DNA of 64,000 nt, taken from contig NC_015275.1 of assembly GCF_000178835.2 (NCBI RefSeq), forward strand, positions 2,253,001 through 2,317,000, read 5' to 3'. Below the pieces are notes generated by a model, which saw only the letters and a list, made by a program, of their open reading frames with translations, was not told the origin of the DNA and did not search any database. Below are positions 17,422 through 27,401 of the stretch, in pieces; the first letter of the stretch is position 1, and every line of letters begins with the position of its first letter. The position numbers and the translations under genes are program-made. The DNA is from Cellulosilyticum lentocellum DSM 5427. Its GTDB lineage: Bacteria; Bacillota; Clostridia; Lachnospirales; Cellulosilyticaceae.

Positions 17422-18654
17422 TTGTTTGTATCATTATGGCATTATTTAAAAGGGTATGTTATAGTAGAAGTAAGTGGCTATATGATAGAAAAATTTCTTA
17501 ATCTTGCACTTCATCATCATATTCCTATGTGGGATGTGGTGCAAAAGGAAAATAAGGTTTGCTTTAAGACCCCTATTGAAGCTTTTAAATGCATGAAGCC
17601 GGATCTTAAAAAGGCCCACTGCAGAGCTAAAATAGTGGGTAAGAAGGGTTTTCCTTTTATAGCACATCGTTATAAAAAGCGCCGTTTTTTTGTGGCAGGT
17701 ATTGTTGTTTTTATAGCCATGTTATGGTTACTGTCTTCTTTTGTTTGGTTAGTAGAAGTAGAGGGAACAGAACGTATTAATAGTCTAGATATTATTAAAT
17801 CTTTAGAAAAGAAAGGGTATGAAACAGGCAAGCTGAAAAGTAAAATGAATTTACGAGAGGCAGAAACCTATTTATTACAACAATACCCTGATATTGTTTG
17901 GACAGGCATCACTTATGAAGGTACTAGGATGATGGTACGTGTCGCTGAAAGTGTTCCTAAGCCAGAAATGAGTGAGATGAATGAAAAACCTAAGATGCTT
18001 ATTGCAAAAAGAGATGCACTTGTTACATATATAGCAGTAGAAAAAGGAAAGCCTCTTATAAAAGCTGGAGACATAGTAAAAAAAGGAGAACTTTTGGTTG
18101 CAGGAGAGATGCCTAGAGGAGAAGAAGATGATTCGCTTTACTATACAGCTGCTAAAGCACATATTAAAGGAAAAACCACGTATACAGCTAGCGGTACAAT
18201 TCAGTTCCAACAAGAAAAGAAACAATATCTTAATGAAAGTAGTAAAAAGTGGACACTTAAACTTTTTAACAAAGCCTTTCAGCTCTATGCTTCAAAACCA
18301 CCTCAAGGTAATTTTGATAAACAAATTACCTTGCACCAATTAAGAATAACAAAAATGTTTCCATTACCCTTTGCTATAGAGGTCGAAAATAGAGTGGCTT
18401 ATAAGCCTATGGTATATACATTAAGTGAAGAAGATGCTAAAGACCGGTTACTTTGTGAACTATGGGAGCAAATAGAAGGTAGTTTAGGAGTTGAAGCACA
18501 AATTCTTAAAAGAGAAGCATTTTTTAAGAAAACTGGAGATGCTATTACTGGAACGCTTCATGTGATAGCAGAAGAAGATATCGGTTATCGCTTGGATTTA
18601 GACCAAGGAGCAAGTCAGCAAATAAAGGAGAAAACAGATTATGAGCAAAATTGA
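17422..18654 (+). CDS. yqfD: sporulation protein YqfD
   Basis: YqfD is a mother-cell membrane protein needed for efficient sporulation. The 410 residues have a basic N-terminal cytoplasmic domain, one membrane segment (about 88-110), a region beginning VEVEGTERIN that resembles the POTRA-like fold of SpoIIP/FtsQ-type proteins, and a long outer domain. Translation starts at TTG, placed correctly after a perfect AAAGGAGGTGA. The 3' end overlaps phoH by 14 bases, implying coupled translation. Confidence 0.9.
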   Translation: MFVSLWHYLKGYVIVEVSGYMIEKFLNLALHHHIPMWDVVQKENKVCFKTPIEAFKCMKPDLKKAHCRAKIVGKKGFPFIAHRYKKRRFFVAGIVVFIAMLWLLSSFVWLVEVEGTERINSLDIIKSLEKKGYETGKLKSKMNLREAETYLLQQYPDIVWTGITYEGTRMMVRVAESVPKPEMSEMNEKPKMLIAKRDALVTYIAVEKGKPLIKAGDIVKKGELLVAGEMPRGEEDDSLYYTAAKAHIKGKTTYTASGTIQFQQEKKQYLNESSKKWTLKLFNKAFQLYASKPPQGNFDKQITLHQLRITKMFPLPFAIEVENRVAYKPMVYTLSEEDAKDRLLCELWEQIEGSLGVEAQILKREAFFKKTGDAITGTLHVIAEEDIGYRLDLDQGASQQIKEKTDYEQN

Positions 18655-19609
18655 AAAAGAACTTGAAGTACCAGCTTATGATATAGGTGCTGTATTTGGT
18701 CAATTTGATGAAAACCTTATACTTATTGAAAAAACTTTACGTGTTAGTATTATCTTGAGAAATGACAAGATTAAAGTAGGAGGAACGCCTAAGCAGGTAG
18801 ATACAGCTATAACGGTACTTAATCAACTTTTTCAAGTAGCAAAGAAGAATGAAGAAATTGATGCCCAACGCGTTAAATATATATTAGATTCGTTAGATAA
18901 GTATCAAGAGGAGCAATTAAATGAACTGAGTCAAGAAGCTGTTATTTTAACGCATTTAGGAAAACCTATTAAATGTAAAACAGTAGGTCAAAGTGAGTAT
19001 ATTAAAAAGATTAAAAAGAATACAGTTGTATTTGGTATTGGACCGGCAGGAACCGGTAAAACTTACTTAGCAATGGCTATGGCAGTTAATGCTTTCCGTA
19101 AAAATGAAGTGAGCAAGATTATTTTAACAAGGCCAGCTATTGAAGCCGGTGAAAAGCTAGGATTTTTACCTGGTGATTTGCAAAGCAAGGTAGATCCTTA
19201 CCTTCGTCCTTTATATGATGCTTTATTTGAAATTATGGGACCCGAGAATTTCGAAAAAAATATGGAAAAGGGATTAATAGAAGTAGCACCTTTAGCGTAT
19301 ATGAGAGGGCGTACACTTAATAATGCCTTTATTGTATTAGATGAAGCACAAAATACGACCTCGCCTCAGATGAAGATGTTTTTAACCCGCATAGGATTTA
19401 ATTCGAAAGTAGTTGTCACGGGTGATTTAACTCAAGTAGATTTACCGAGCGAAAAAATGAGTGGATTAAAGGTAGCAATGAAGATTTTAGAAGGCGTAGA
19501 AGGGATAGGTTTTTCTTATCTTAGCAAAAATGATGTGGTAAGACATCCGATTGTACAACGCATAGTGGAAGCTTATGATGCCTTTGAAAATAAAGTAGAA
19601 AAAGAATAG
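18641..19609 (+). CDS. phoH: PhoH-like P-loop ATPase
   Basis: This 322-residue cytoplasmic ATPase has Walker A GPAGTGKT (134-141) and the Walker B region FIVLDEAQNTT, with VVTGDLTQVDLP further on, all typical of PhoH. An N-terminal KH-like segment (about 15-65) suggests RNA contact, and the genomic link with ybeY and era suggests a role in RNA metabolism or ribosome work, though the substrate is not established. The start overlaps yqfD. Confidence 0.95.
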   Translation: MSKIEKELEVPAYDIGAVFGQFDENLILIEKTLRVSIILRNDKIKVGGTPKQVDTAITVLNQLFQVAKKNEEIDAQRVKYILDSLDKYQEEQLNELSQEAVILTHLGKPIKCKTVGQSEYIKKIKKNTVVFGIGPAGTGKTYLAMAMAVNAFRKNEVSKIILTRPAIEAGEKLGFLPGDLQSKVDPYLRPLYDALFEIMGPENFEKNMEKGLIEVAPLAYMRGRTLNNAFIVLDEAQNTTSPQMKMFLTRIGFNSKVVVTGDLTQVDLPSEKMSGLKVAMKILEGVEGIGFSYLSKNDVVRHPIVQRIVEAYDAFENKVEKE

Positions 19610-19645
19610 CTAAAGAGAAGTGTAAGAGTCAAAGGGGGACAAAAG

Positions 19646-21673
19646 ATGAAAAAAAGGAGATATGGATGGGCAATTTTTTTAGCACTAGCTTTAATCATTA
19701 CATTCTTTTCAGTTATTTCGGGTAATTTCTTTACGAAGAAAGTATCCTTACAGATTGGGGAGATTGCAAAGGAAACAGTCTATGCACCTTTTCAAGTGGA
19801 AAATGAAGTGGCCACTAATCGTCTGCGTACCCTAGCAGCTGCAGGAGTGGAACCTGTTTATAAAAAAGATAGTACTGTACAAGAAAAAGCCATTGGTAAT
19901 ATTGAAAAATTATTTGAGGCTGTAACAGCTATTCAAACTTCGGATGTGGCAACTACTTTAGGAAAAACAGAGGTAGAAGTCCTAAGTGGACGTTCACCTA
20001 TTGGTCTATATAATGAACAATATGAAACCCTACTCAGCGCGTCTACAGATGAACTAACTTATGTGAAAGATGCCTGTATTAGTATTGCAAGTGATATTTT
20101 TACAACAGGTATTTCTAGCGAAGAGAGCAATAAAACAGTCGAGGTACGAAGTGCCATAGATAACACAGATTTAAGTGTGACTATGAAAAAAATTGCACAG
20201 GACATTATTAATGATGTTTTAGCTCCTAATGTTGTAGAAGATGAAGTGGCTACTAATGAGCAGAAAAAGATAAAAAGTGATAAGGTAGATCCTGTTTATG
20301 TATTAGCTCAAGAAAAGATTGTTGAGAAAGGCTCAAAGGTAACAGAAGAAATCTATCAGTTATTAGAAAAAGTAGGTTATTTAGATACAGATAAAACAAC
20401 TAAATATAAGCAATATAGCGGCATTTTAATTTTAATGCTTTTGATGAGTTATTTAAGTTTTAAATTTATGAAAACGGGATATAACCTTAAAGTGAAAGAC
20501 CAAAGACAGTTAAGCCTAGTACTCATTTTATATACTTTAGCCATTTTAGTAACGCGCGGGATGGTGGGTCTATCCTTTGTCTATCTTCCTTTAAGTGTAC
20601 CTTGTATGATTATTGCGTTTGCTGTGGGACCTATTGCTGCTGCTTTTGTGCAAATACTGATTATTATTTTTTCAACCACTATCTTCAAAGGTGATATTTT
20701 ATTTGTTTTATATTTTATCATTTCCGGAATTGCTAGCATTTTAATTGTAACGCGTATGGAAGAGCGGACTAAGACTGTCATGAGTGGCTTATATGTAGGA
20801 ATTATCCAATGCTTTACTTTTTTAGGCCTTAAGCTTTTCGTTGGTTCAGAGTTAAATATATCAGTTATCTCACAAGGATTGGTTGCTTTTATTATGGGAA
20901 TGATTTCTGTAGTGACAGTAGTAGGTGCTCTTCCTGCTTTTGAATCTTTATTTGGATTTACAACACCGATGCAGCTTTTAGAAATGACAAATCCTAATCA
21001 ACCTATTTTAAAGCGTCTCTTATTAGAAGCTACAGGAACTTATTATCATAGCTTATTGGTTGCTAACCTAGCTGAGAGTGCGGCAGCAACCATTAATGCT
21101 AATCCACTTATGGCAAGAGTAGGAGGCTATTATCACGATATTGGTAAACTTACCTGTAGTAAGTATTTTAAAGAAAATCAAGGTGCCAATAATCCTCATG
21201 ACTACATGACGCCAGAGGAGAGTTACAACATTATTCTTTCTCATGTCACTGAAGGTCTAAAGTTAGCAGAGGAATATCATTTACCTCAGTATATTAAAGA
21301 TATGATTTGTCAGCATCATGGGACAAGCACTATGCAGTATTTCTATATTAAAGCCCAACAAGAAAGCGATGGTGAAGTGTCAGAAAAGGCTTTTCAGTAT
21401 CATGGTCCAAAACCCAAAACGAAAGAAGCTGCCCTTGTTATGTTAGCTGATGTAGTAGAAGCAACTATAAGATCAATGCAGGATAAATTAGGTAAAGAAT
21501 TAACCATTGAATCGGTGGTTAGAAAAATGGTGAAGCAAAAATTAGATGAAGGACAGTTAGATGAATGTGAATTATACATATCTGATATCGATAAAATTAT
21601 AGATTCCTTTACAAAAATGCTAACAGGTATGTATCATCAACGTATTGCTTATCCAGAAAGGAATGAAAAGTAA
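19646..21673 (+). CDS. yqfF: cyclic-di-AMP phosphodiesterase, PgpH/YqfF type
   Basis: The 675-residue membrane protein matches PgpH: an N-terminal membrane segment (about 8-28), a large extracellular 7TMR-HDED domain (about 30-255), seven membrane segments (about 260-450), and a cytoplasmic HD domain with the metal motif HDIGKL (His497-Asp498) and further histidines in ILSHVTEG and CQHHGTS. PgpH hydrolyses c-di-AMP, a signal for potassium and cell-wall balance. AGGGGGAC lies before the start. The end overlaps the ybeY start by 11 bases. Confidence 0.93.
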   Translation: MKKRRYGWAIFLALALIITFFSVISGNFFTKKVSLQIGEIAKETVYAPFQVENEVATNRLRTLAAAGVEPVYKKDSTVQEKAIGNIEKLFEAVTAIQTSDVATTLGKTEVEVLSGRSPIGLYNEQYETLLSASTDELTYVKDACISIASDIFTTGISSEESNKTVEVRSAIDNTDLSVTMKKIAQDIINDVLAPNVVEDEVATNEQKKIKSDKVDPVYVLAQEKIVEKGSKVTEEIYQLLEKVGYLDTDKTTKYKQYSGILILMLLMSYLSFKFMKTGYNLKVKDQRQLSLVLILYTLAILVTRGMVGLSFVYLPLSVPCMIIAFAVGPIAAAFVQILIIIFSTTIFKGDILFVLYFIISGIASILIVTRMEERTKTVMSGLYVGIIQCFTFLGLKLFVGSELNISVISQGLVAFIMGMISVVTVVGALPAFESLFGFTTPMQLLEMTNPNQPILKRLLLEATGTYYHSLLVANLAESAAATINANPLMARVGGYYHDIGKLTCSKYFKENQGANNPHDYMTPEESYNIILSHVTEGLKLAEEYHLPQYIKDMICQHHGTSTMQYFYIKAQQESDGEVSEKAFQYHGPKPKTKEAALVMLADVVEATIRSMQDKLGKELTIESVVRKMVKQKLDEGQLDECELYISDIDKIIDSFTKMLTGMYHQRIAYPERNEK

Positions 21674-22175
21674 AGTGACACTCTATTTAGAAGATGAAGT
21701 TGATTTTTTTAAAGAACAACATGAATTATTAGAACAAGTAAAAGCTGTTATTAATCAATGCTTGGATGAGGAGGATGTTCCTTATGAAGTAGAAGTAAGT
21801 TTGACGGTAGTTGACTTAGATGCCATTCATGAAATTAATAAAGAACATAGGGAGATAGATCGTCCAACAGATGTACTTTCCTTTCCGCAAATAGATACAG
21901 AATATATTGGGCATATTAATTGGGATACCCTTGATACTGCTAGTTGCGTCAATTATGATACAGAAGAAGTGATCCTAGGAGATATTATTTTATGTGCGGA
22001 TAAAGCTAAAGAACAGGCAAATAATTATGGGCACTCTTTGACGAGAGAAGTCTGTTTTTTGGTAGCTCATAGTATGTTTCATCTTTTAGGATATGACCAT
22101 ATGACAGAAGAAGATGAAAAAACTATGGTCAGGAAGCAGGAAAGTGTGTTACAATGTCTTTCCATATTAAGATAG
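21663..22175 (+). CDS. ybeY: endoribonuclease YbeY
   Basis: YbeY is a zinc metalloprotein required for 16S rRNA 3'-end maturation and ribosome quality control. The diagnostic metal motif HSMFHLLGYDH (three histidines) lies near the C-terminus, and the substrate loop contains PTDVLSFP. The ATG at 21663 inside the end of yqfF gives 170 residues. The purine run before it is very close, so GTG at 21675 is a possible alternative start and TTG at 21645 a less likely one. Coupled translation with yqfF is likely. Confidence 0.92.
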   Translation: MKSKVTLYLEDEVDFFKEQHELLEQVKAVINQCLDEEDVPYEVEVSLTVVDLDAIHEINKEHREIDRPTDVLSFPQIDTEYIGHINWDTLDTASCVNYDTEEVILGDIILCADKAKEQANNYGHSLTREVCFLVAHSMFHLLGYDHMTEEDEKTMVRKQESVLQCLSILR

Positions 22176-22187
22176 AGGATGATTAAC

Positions 22188-22592
22188 ATGAAACAATATA
22201 AAGAGTTACTAGTAAAAGCACATGAGGCACAAGAACAAGCTTATGTACCTTACTCAAAATTCAAAGTAGGTGCAGCTGTTCTGATGAAAAGTGGTAAAAT
22301 TTACACAGGCTGCAATATAGAAAATGCTTCATTTGGTGCAACTAACTGTGCTGAGAGGACAGCTATTTTTAAAGCTGTATCAGAAGGCGAACATGAAATT
22401 GCAGCTATTGCCATTGTAGGAAGTCACAATGAGTTTACTTATCCTTGTGGTATTTGTAGACAAGTCATTGCTGAGTTTATGAGTGAGGGAGATTTTATTT
22501 TTGAAAATGCAGAAGGTGAAATGAAAGTTATTCCATTTGCGGAAATGTTCCCTTATACGTTTACAAAAGTAGATTTATTAAAAGAAGAGTAG
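22188..22592 (+). CDS. cdd: cytidine deaminase
   Basis: The enzyme deaminates cytidine and deoxycytidine to uridine for pyrimidine salvage. The 134 residues match the short homotetrameric form. The catalytic motif is NCAERTAIF, with the glutamate as proton shuttle, and the zinc ligands are completed by PCGICRQ. ATG 22188 has AGAGG ten bases upstream; ATG 22179 lies only one base from that site and is unlikely. In many Firmicutes dgkA lies between ybeY and cdd; here it is absent. Confidence 0.95.
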   Translation: MKQYKELLVKAHEAQEQAYVPYSKFKVGAAVLMKSGKIYTGCNIENASFGATNCAERTAIFKAVSEGEHEIAAIAIVGSHNEFTYPCGICRQVIAEFMSEGDFIFENAEGEMKVIPFAEMFPYTFTKVDLLKEE

Positions 22593-22613
22593 CAATACTC
22601 ATAGGAGGAAAAA

Positions 22614-23522
22614 ATGAAAGAACCATTTAAGTCAGGCTTTGTTTCTATTATTGGTAGACCTAATGTAGGAAAATCAACCCTTATGAACAAGCTGATTGGC
22701 GAGAAAGTTGCCATTATGTCAAATAAGCCACAAACGACACGTAACCGTATTCAAACTGTTTTAACAACTAAGCATTATCAAGCTGTTTTTATTGATACTC
22801 CAGGTATTCATACACCTAAAAATAAGCTAGGTGAATTTATGGTAAAATCAGCTATGACTACCTTAAACGAAGTAGATGCTATTTTTTATCTAGTAGAAGC
22901 AGAGCCATTTATAGGAAAGACGGATCAAGAGATTATCGAACGCTTAAAAGGCATTCAAACACCTGTTTTCCTATGTATTAATAAAATTGATAGTGTTCCT
23001 AGAGAAACAGTTCTTAAAACCATTGAAACATACCGTGAGGCCTATGACTTTAAAGAGATTATTCCAATCTCAGCATATGAAAATACCAATGTAGATGCTA
23101 TTTTAAAATGTATGCCAGCTTATTTACCAGAAGGACCACAGTTCTTCCCAAGTGATATGCTGACTGACCAACCTGAGCGTCAAATTGTAGCAGAAATGAT
23201 TAGAGAAAAAGCCCTTCATCTATTAGATAAGGAAATTCCACATGGTATTGCCATAGAGATTGAAACCATGAGAAAAAGGGAAGAAGGAGACATTGTAGAT
23301 ATAGAGGCTACTATTGTTTGTGAAAGAGATTCTCATAAACGAATTATTATAGGTAAACAAGGACAAATGATTAAAGCTATTGGCTCTAAAGCGCGTTATG
23401 ATATGGAACGTCTATTAGGCTCGAAAATTTATTTAACGCTTTGGGTAAAAGTGAAAAAGAATTGGCGTGATAGTGATTTTCTTATTAAAAACTATGGATA
23501 TGATAAAAGAGATTTAATGTAA
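22614..23522 (+). CDS. era: GTPase Era
   Basis: Era binds the 3' end of 16S rRNA and checks 30S assembly. The 302 residues show G1 GRPNVGKST, G2 around PQTTRNRIQ, G3 DTPG, G4 NKID, and a C-terminal KH domain with IIIGKQGQMIKAIGSKAR. The TAGGAGG binding site is eight bases before the ATG. Confidence 0.97.
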   Translation: MKEPFKSGFVSIIGRPNVGKSTLMNKLIGEKVAIMSNKPQTTRNRIQTVLTTKHYQAVFIDTPGIHTPKNKLGEFMVKSAMTTLNEVDAIFYLVEAEPFIGKTDQEIIERLKGIQTPVFLCINKIDSVPRETVLKTIETYREAYDFKEIIPISAYENTNVDAILKCMPAYLPEGPQFFPSDMLTDQPERQIVAEMIREKALHLLDKEIPHGIAIEIETMRKREEGDIVDIEATIVCERDSHKRIIIGKQGQMIKAIGSKARYDMERLLGSKIYLTLWVKVKKNWRDSDFLIKNYGYDKRDLM

Positions 23523-23618
23523 AGTTGTCAAGGCCTTTTGAATTGGTAGTTTTTTTGTAGGATAGCTTCGTAAAAATTGCGTAACTTAACTATAAATCAA
23601 CCAATAGGGGGTTATAAA

Positions 23619-23756
23619 ATGTTACAAGAATTTTGGAGTTATTTTATGACAACAGGTAATATTGATGCGTATATGAATTACAAAGCATATGAAAGAGAGT
23701 ATCATAGTCATATTGGCACCCAAGGGCTGCCTAAAGAAACACATGAGGTAGGATGA
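23619..23756 (+). CDS. yqzL: YqzL-like small protein
   Basis: A 45-codon open frame with an AGGGGG site eleven bases before its ATG lies exactly between era and recO, the position of yqzL in Bacillus. It starts MLQEFWSYFMTTGNIDAYMN, matching the W-x(3)-TGNID-x-Y pattern of YqzL. The function of the family is unknown. The C-terminal half is basic and hydrophilic. The stop lies eight bases before recO. Confidence 0.82.
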   Translation: MLQEFWSYFMTTGNIDAYMNYKAYEREYHSHIGTQGLPKETHEVG

Positions 23757-23763
23757 TTGTAAC

Positions 23764-24522
23764 ATGATGGTAAGAACAAAAGCATTAGTCATTAAAGAAT
23801 ACATTGTGGGAGAGAGTGATAAATATATCACTCTCTTTACAAAAGATTTAGGACGCATTCAAGCTATTGCGCCTAAAGCTAAAAAATCAGATAAAGGATT
23901 TGCTTCGGCAACTCAATTATTTGTTTATGGAGATTTTATGCTGACTTCTTATAAAGATACATATCGTTTAGTATCAGTAGATCTGATAGAGATGTTTCAT
24001 AATATTAGAAACGATTTATCTGCTTTAAGCTATGCGAGTTATATGATGGAATTTATTTATTATGTGACCGAACCAGGCTTATCACAAAGTGAATTATTGA
24101 AGCTCACACTAGTGACCTTGCAAGCTTTAAGTAAATCAGAGGCAGACTACAAACGGATTAGGCGAGTATTTGAAATAAGAGCTCTAGGCTTGTTAGGTTT
24201 TATGCCTCAGCTTTTTGCTTGTGTAGATTGTGGTTTGGCAATAGATGAAAAAGCGGAAGCACATTATTATTTTTCAGCAGAAGCGGGGGGACTTGTTTGC
24301 AAAGGGTGTAAAGGAACTTATGAGGATGGAGTTTCTTTAAGTTATAGTACATTATATACCCTGCAATATATCTTAACCGTCTCTTTAAAGCAGCTTTATC
24401 ATTTTCAAATCAGTGAAGAAGTACAAAAAGAGTTAGATGCTGTAGGTAATCACTATGTACCGTATTATGTTGATAAGCCTTTTAAAACGCTTGATTTTAT
24501 TGAGAGATTAGAAAAATTATAG
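23764..24522 (+). CDS. recO: DNA repair protein RecO
   Basis: RecO loads RecA onto SSB-coated single-stranded DNA together with RecR. The 252 residues begin with the OB-fold (ALVIKEYIVGESDKYITLFT) and contain the zinc-binding cysteines CVDCG and CKGC around residues 159-183. Two adjacent ATG codons (23764, 23767) follow AGGA. A hairpin terminator directly after the stop ends the yqfC-recO cluster. Confidence 0.95.
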   Translation: MMVRTKALVIKEYIVGESDKYITLFTKDLGRIQAIAPKAKKSDKGFASATQLFVYGDFMLTSYKDTYRLVSVDLIEMFHNIRNDLSALSYASYMMEFIYYVTEPGLSQSELLKLTLVTLQALSKSEADYKRIRRVFEIRALGLLGFMPQLFACVDCGLAIDEKAEAHYYFSAEAGGLVCKGCKGTYEDGVSLSYSTLYTLQYILTVSLKQLYHFQISEEVQKELDAVGNHYVPYYVDKPFKTLDFIERLEKL

Positions 24523-24564
24523 AACAGACTTAATCTGAAAACTAACAGACTAAGTCTGTTTTTT
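24523..24564 (+). terminator. Rho-independent terminator after recO
   Basis: AACAGACT occurs twice and either copy can pair with the AGTCTGTT that precedes six T. The shorter option is a 7-bp stem with a 3-base loop. Confidence 0.8.
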
Positions 24565-24705
24565 AATTAATAATAAATATTTTTTAGTTTTAGTGAAGGA
24601 AAGCTTAAATTCTTGTAAGAAATACTGTAAAAAATTAGCACATAGGGTATACTATAAAAGAAAATGAATAACTTATGGTTTAACATAACGAGATGAGGGA
24701 AAATA

Positions 24706-24714
24706 TGTTATACT
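24706..24714 (+). promoter_or_regulatory. candidate extended -10 promoter for polA
   Basis: TGT followed by TATACT at 24709-24714 fits an extended -10. The -35 position (TAACGA) is poor. The start would fall about 22 bases before the polA ATG. Confidence 0.35.
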
Positions 24715-24742
24715 ACTTTTAAATAAATGAATGAGGTGCTAT

Positions 24743-27391
24743 ATGAAACAAAAATTATTATTATTTGATGGGCATAGTATTGCCAACCGTGCCTTTTATG
24801 GGGTGCCTTTATTAACGAATAAAAGCGGTCAATATACCAATGCGATATATGGTTTTTTAAATATGATGTTAAGTATTATGGAAAAAGAAAAACCTGATTA
24901 CTTAGGTATTACCTTTGATTTAAGTGTACCAACCTTTAGACATGAATTTTCAGCAGATTATAAAGGGAATCGAAAAGGTATGCCAGAAGAGCTTAGGGTA
25001 CAGATTCCGTTGCTTAAAAAGGTACTCAAAGCAATGCATATTCACATTATTGAAAAAGAAGGTTTTGAAGCAGATGATGTTTTAGGGACCTTGGCTAAAG
25101 CTGGAGAAAAAGCAGGGATGCAAGTAACTGTTGTGTCTGGAGATCGAGATTTATTCCAAATTACATCGGATATGATTGAGATTAAGATACCTCGTACAAA
25201 AAAGACAGGAACAGAAATCGAAAGCTTTTTTGCCAAAGACGTTGTAGAAACCTATGGTGTATCACCAATAGCTTTTGTGGATGTTAAAGGGCTTATGGGA
25301 GATGCTTCTGATAATATTAAAGGAGTACCAGGTATTGGTGAAAAAACAGCTATTAAACTTATTAAGGAATACGGTAGTATTGAGAATCTTCTAGATCAGG
25401 TGGATCAAATTACACAAAAGAAACTTAAGGAAAATTTAATGACTTATGCGCAGGATGCTAGGGACAGTAAAATGTTGGCTACTATTATTTGTGATGTTCC
25501 CTTAGTTTATAAATGGAGCGATTTTGAGTTTGATTTAGCTCTAGATAGTGAAGCAACAGCACTATTTAGAGATTTAGAGCTTAAGTCCCTTTTAACAAAA
25601 CTACCCAAGATGGAAAATGAAGCTATAGCAGAAGCAGAAGAAGTTAAAGTAGAGCAGTGGAAGACAACAGATTTTGAAAAGTTTTTACAGGAAAGCAAGG
25701 ACCAAATGGTCGGGATAGCTTATTTTGTAGAAGATAATACATTAGGTTTGGGTGTTGCTATAGGAGAGCGAGTAGGGTATAGTGAGTGGGACTTAACAGA
25801 TACAGAAGCTAAAGCTGTTTTGATAGAGTTTCTAGAAAGTGCGACTTATCAAAAAATCGTTCATGATAGTAAAAATTTCAAACATGAACTTTTAAAAGTA
25901 GGATTGGGATTAAATGGTGTTTGCTTTGATACTTTCATTGCAGCGTATTTATTACATCCAACTAATAAAAGCTATGATCTAGCAGAACTAGAAGAACTTT
26001 TCATTAATAAACAAAGCTTAATGAATTTAGAAAACCTATTAGGGAAAGGAAAGAGCCAAAAAACATGGTTACAGCTAGAAGATGAGGAACGTATAAATAA
26101 TTTAGGAAAGAGGTCGCAGTTAGCTTTAAGTGTAACAGAAGCTATGAAAGAAGCACTTCAAGAACAAAACATGACTAGATTATTTTATGATATAGAAATG
26201 CCACTTATTGATGTTCTTTTTGATATGGAGGTTGAGGGAATTAAAGTAGATCCAGAAGGGCTCAGAAGTTATGGAGAAGAATTACAGGGGTTATTAGATA
26301 CTTTGACAACTTCTATCTATGAAGCAGCTGGTGAAAGTTTTAATATTAATTCACCTAAACAATTAGGCGTTATTTTATTTGAAAAACTAGGTATTCCATG
26401 TGCTAAAAAAACGAAAACAGGCTATTCTACAGCAGCAGAGGTGTTAGAAGCTTTAAAAAATGACTATCCTATTGTGGCACAGATTCTAGAATACCGTCAG
26501 TATGCTAAATTAAAATCCACGTATGTAGATGGGCTGTTAAATGTACTAACTGAACAAAATAAGATTCATTCTACCTTTAATCAGACTATTACAGCTACAG
26601 GACGCTTAAGTAGCACAGAACCTAATTTACAAAATATCCCTGTTAAATTTGAAATGGGTAAGAAAATTCGTCAGCTATTTGTACCTAGCTCAGAAAACCA
26701 TATTTTTTTAGATGGAGATTATTCTCAAATCGAACTAAGAGTGCTTGCCCATATGTCGGGAGATCCAACGCTTATCAAAGCTTTTAAAGAAAATATTGAT
26801 ATTCATGCACTAACAGCTTCGCAAGTTTTTCATGTGCCTTTTGAAGACGTGACAAGTATGCAGCGTAGTAATGCAAAAGCTGTTAATTTTGGTATTGTAT
26901 ATGGTATTAGTGCCTTTGCATTGTCAGAGGATCTTAAAATTAGCCAAAAAGAAGCTCAAAAATATATCGATGGCTATTTTGAAAAATATCCTTGTATTAA
27001 AGCCTACTTAGATGAGATTATTGATTTCGCTATGCAAAATGGTTATGTAGAAACCTTATATCATCGAAAAAGAGAGATTCCAGAGATATTAGCAAGCAAT
27101 TATAATATGAGGGAGTTTGGGAAGCGTGTTGCTATGAACACACCTATTCAAGGAACCTCGGCTGATATTATTAAGATTGCTATGATTCGTGTACATCAAA
27201 AACTTAAAGAACACAGTCTTAAGTCAAAACTTATTTTAACAGTTCATGATGAACTTTTAATTGATGCCCATAAAGATGAAGTTGAAATTGTTAAAAAACT
27301 TTTAAAAGAAGAGATGGAACATGCAGCTGATTTAAGCGTGCCACTTGTAGTAGATGTACATCAGGGGGCCAATTGGTTAGCAGTAAAATAG
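24743..27391 (+). CDS. polA: DNA polymerase I
   Basis: Pol I fills gaps and removes RNA primers. ATG 24743 follows GAGGTG and gives 882 residues; an in-frame ATG at 24731 overlaps that site. The 5' nuclease domain (1-290) has EADDVLGTLA and GDASDNIKGVPGIGEKTA. The middle domain (about 300-470) has the shape of a 3'-5' exonuclease but lacks the DxE metal motif (the matching strand reads MVGIAYFVED), so proofreading is probably absent, as in Bacillus. The polymerase domain has motif A DYSQIELR (Asp659), motif B RSNAKAVNFGIVYG, and motif C VHDEL (Asp836). Confidence 0.97.
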   Translation: MKQKLLLFDGHSIANRAFYGVPLLTNKSGQYTNAIYGFLNMMLSIMEKEKPDYLGITFDLSVPTFRHEFSADYKGNRKGMPEELRVQIPLLKKVLKAMHIHIIEKEGFEADDVLGTLAKAGEKAGMQVTVVSGDRDLFQITSDMIEIKIPRTKKTGTEIESFFAKDVVETYGVSPIAFVDVKGLMGDASDNIKGVPGIGEKTAIKLIKEYGSIENLLDQVDQITQKKLKENLMTYAQDARDSKMLATIICDVPLVYKWSDFEFDLALDSEATALFRDLELKSLLTKLPKMENEAIAEAEEVKVEQWKTTDFEKFLQESKDQMVGIAYFVEDNTLGLGVAIGERVGYSEWDLTDTEAKAVLIEFLESATYQKIVHDSKNFKHELLKVGLGLNGVCFDTFIAAYLLHPTNKSYDLAELEELFINKQSLMNLENLLGKGKSQKTWLQLEDEERINNLGKRSQLALSVTEAMKEALQEQNMTRLFYDIEMPLIDVLFDMEVEGIKVDPEGLRSYGEELQGLLDTLTTSIYEAAGESFNINSPKQLGVILFEKLGIPCAKKTKTGYSTAAEVLEALKNDYPIVAQILEYRQYAKLKSTYVDGLLNVLTEQNKIHSTFNQTITATGRLSSTEPNLQNIPVKFEMGKKIRQLFVPSSENHIFLDGDYSQIELRVLAHMSGDPTLIKAFKENIDIHALTASQVFHVPFEDVTSMQRSNAKAVNFGIVYGISAFALSEDLKISQKEAQKYIDGYFEKYPCIKAYLDEIIDFAMQNGYVETLYHRKREIPEILASNYNMREFGKRVAMNTPIQGTSADIIKIAMIRVHQKLKEHSLKSKLILTVHDELLIDAHKDEVEIVKKLLKEEMEHAADLSVPLVVDVHQGANWLAVK

Positions 27392-27401
27392 GAGATTAGA
27401 A

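Noticed and set aside
24731-24742. Upstream ATG as the polA start
   Set aside because: It overlaps the GAGGTG binding site that correctly serves ATG 24743.
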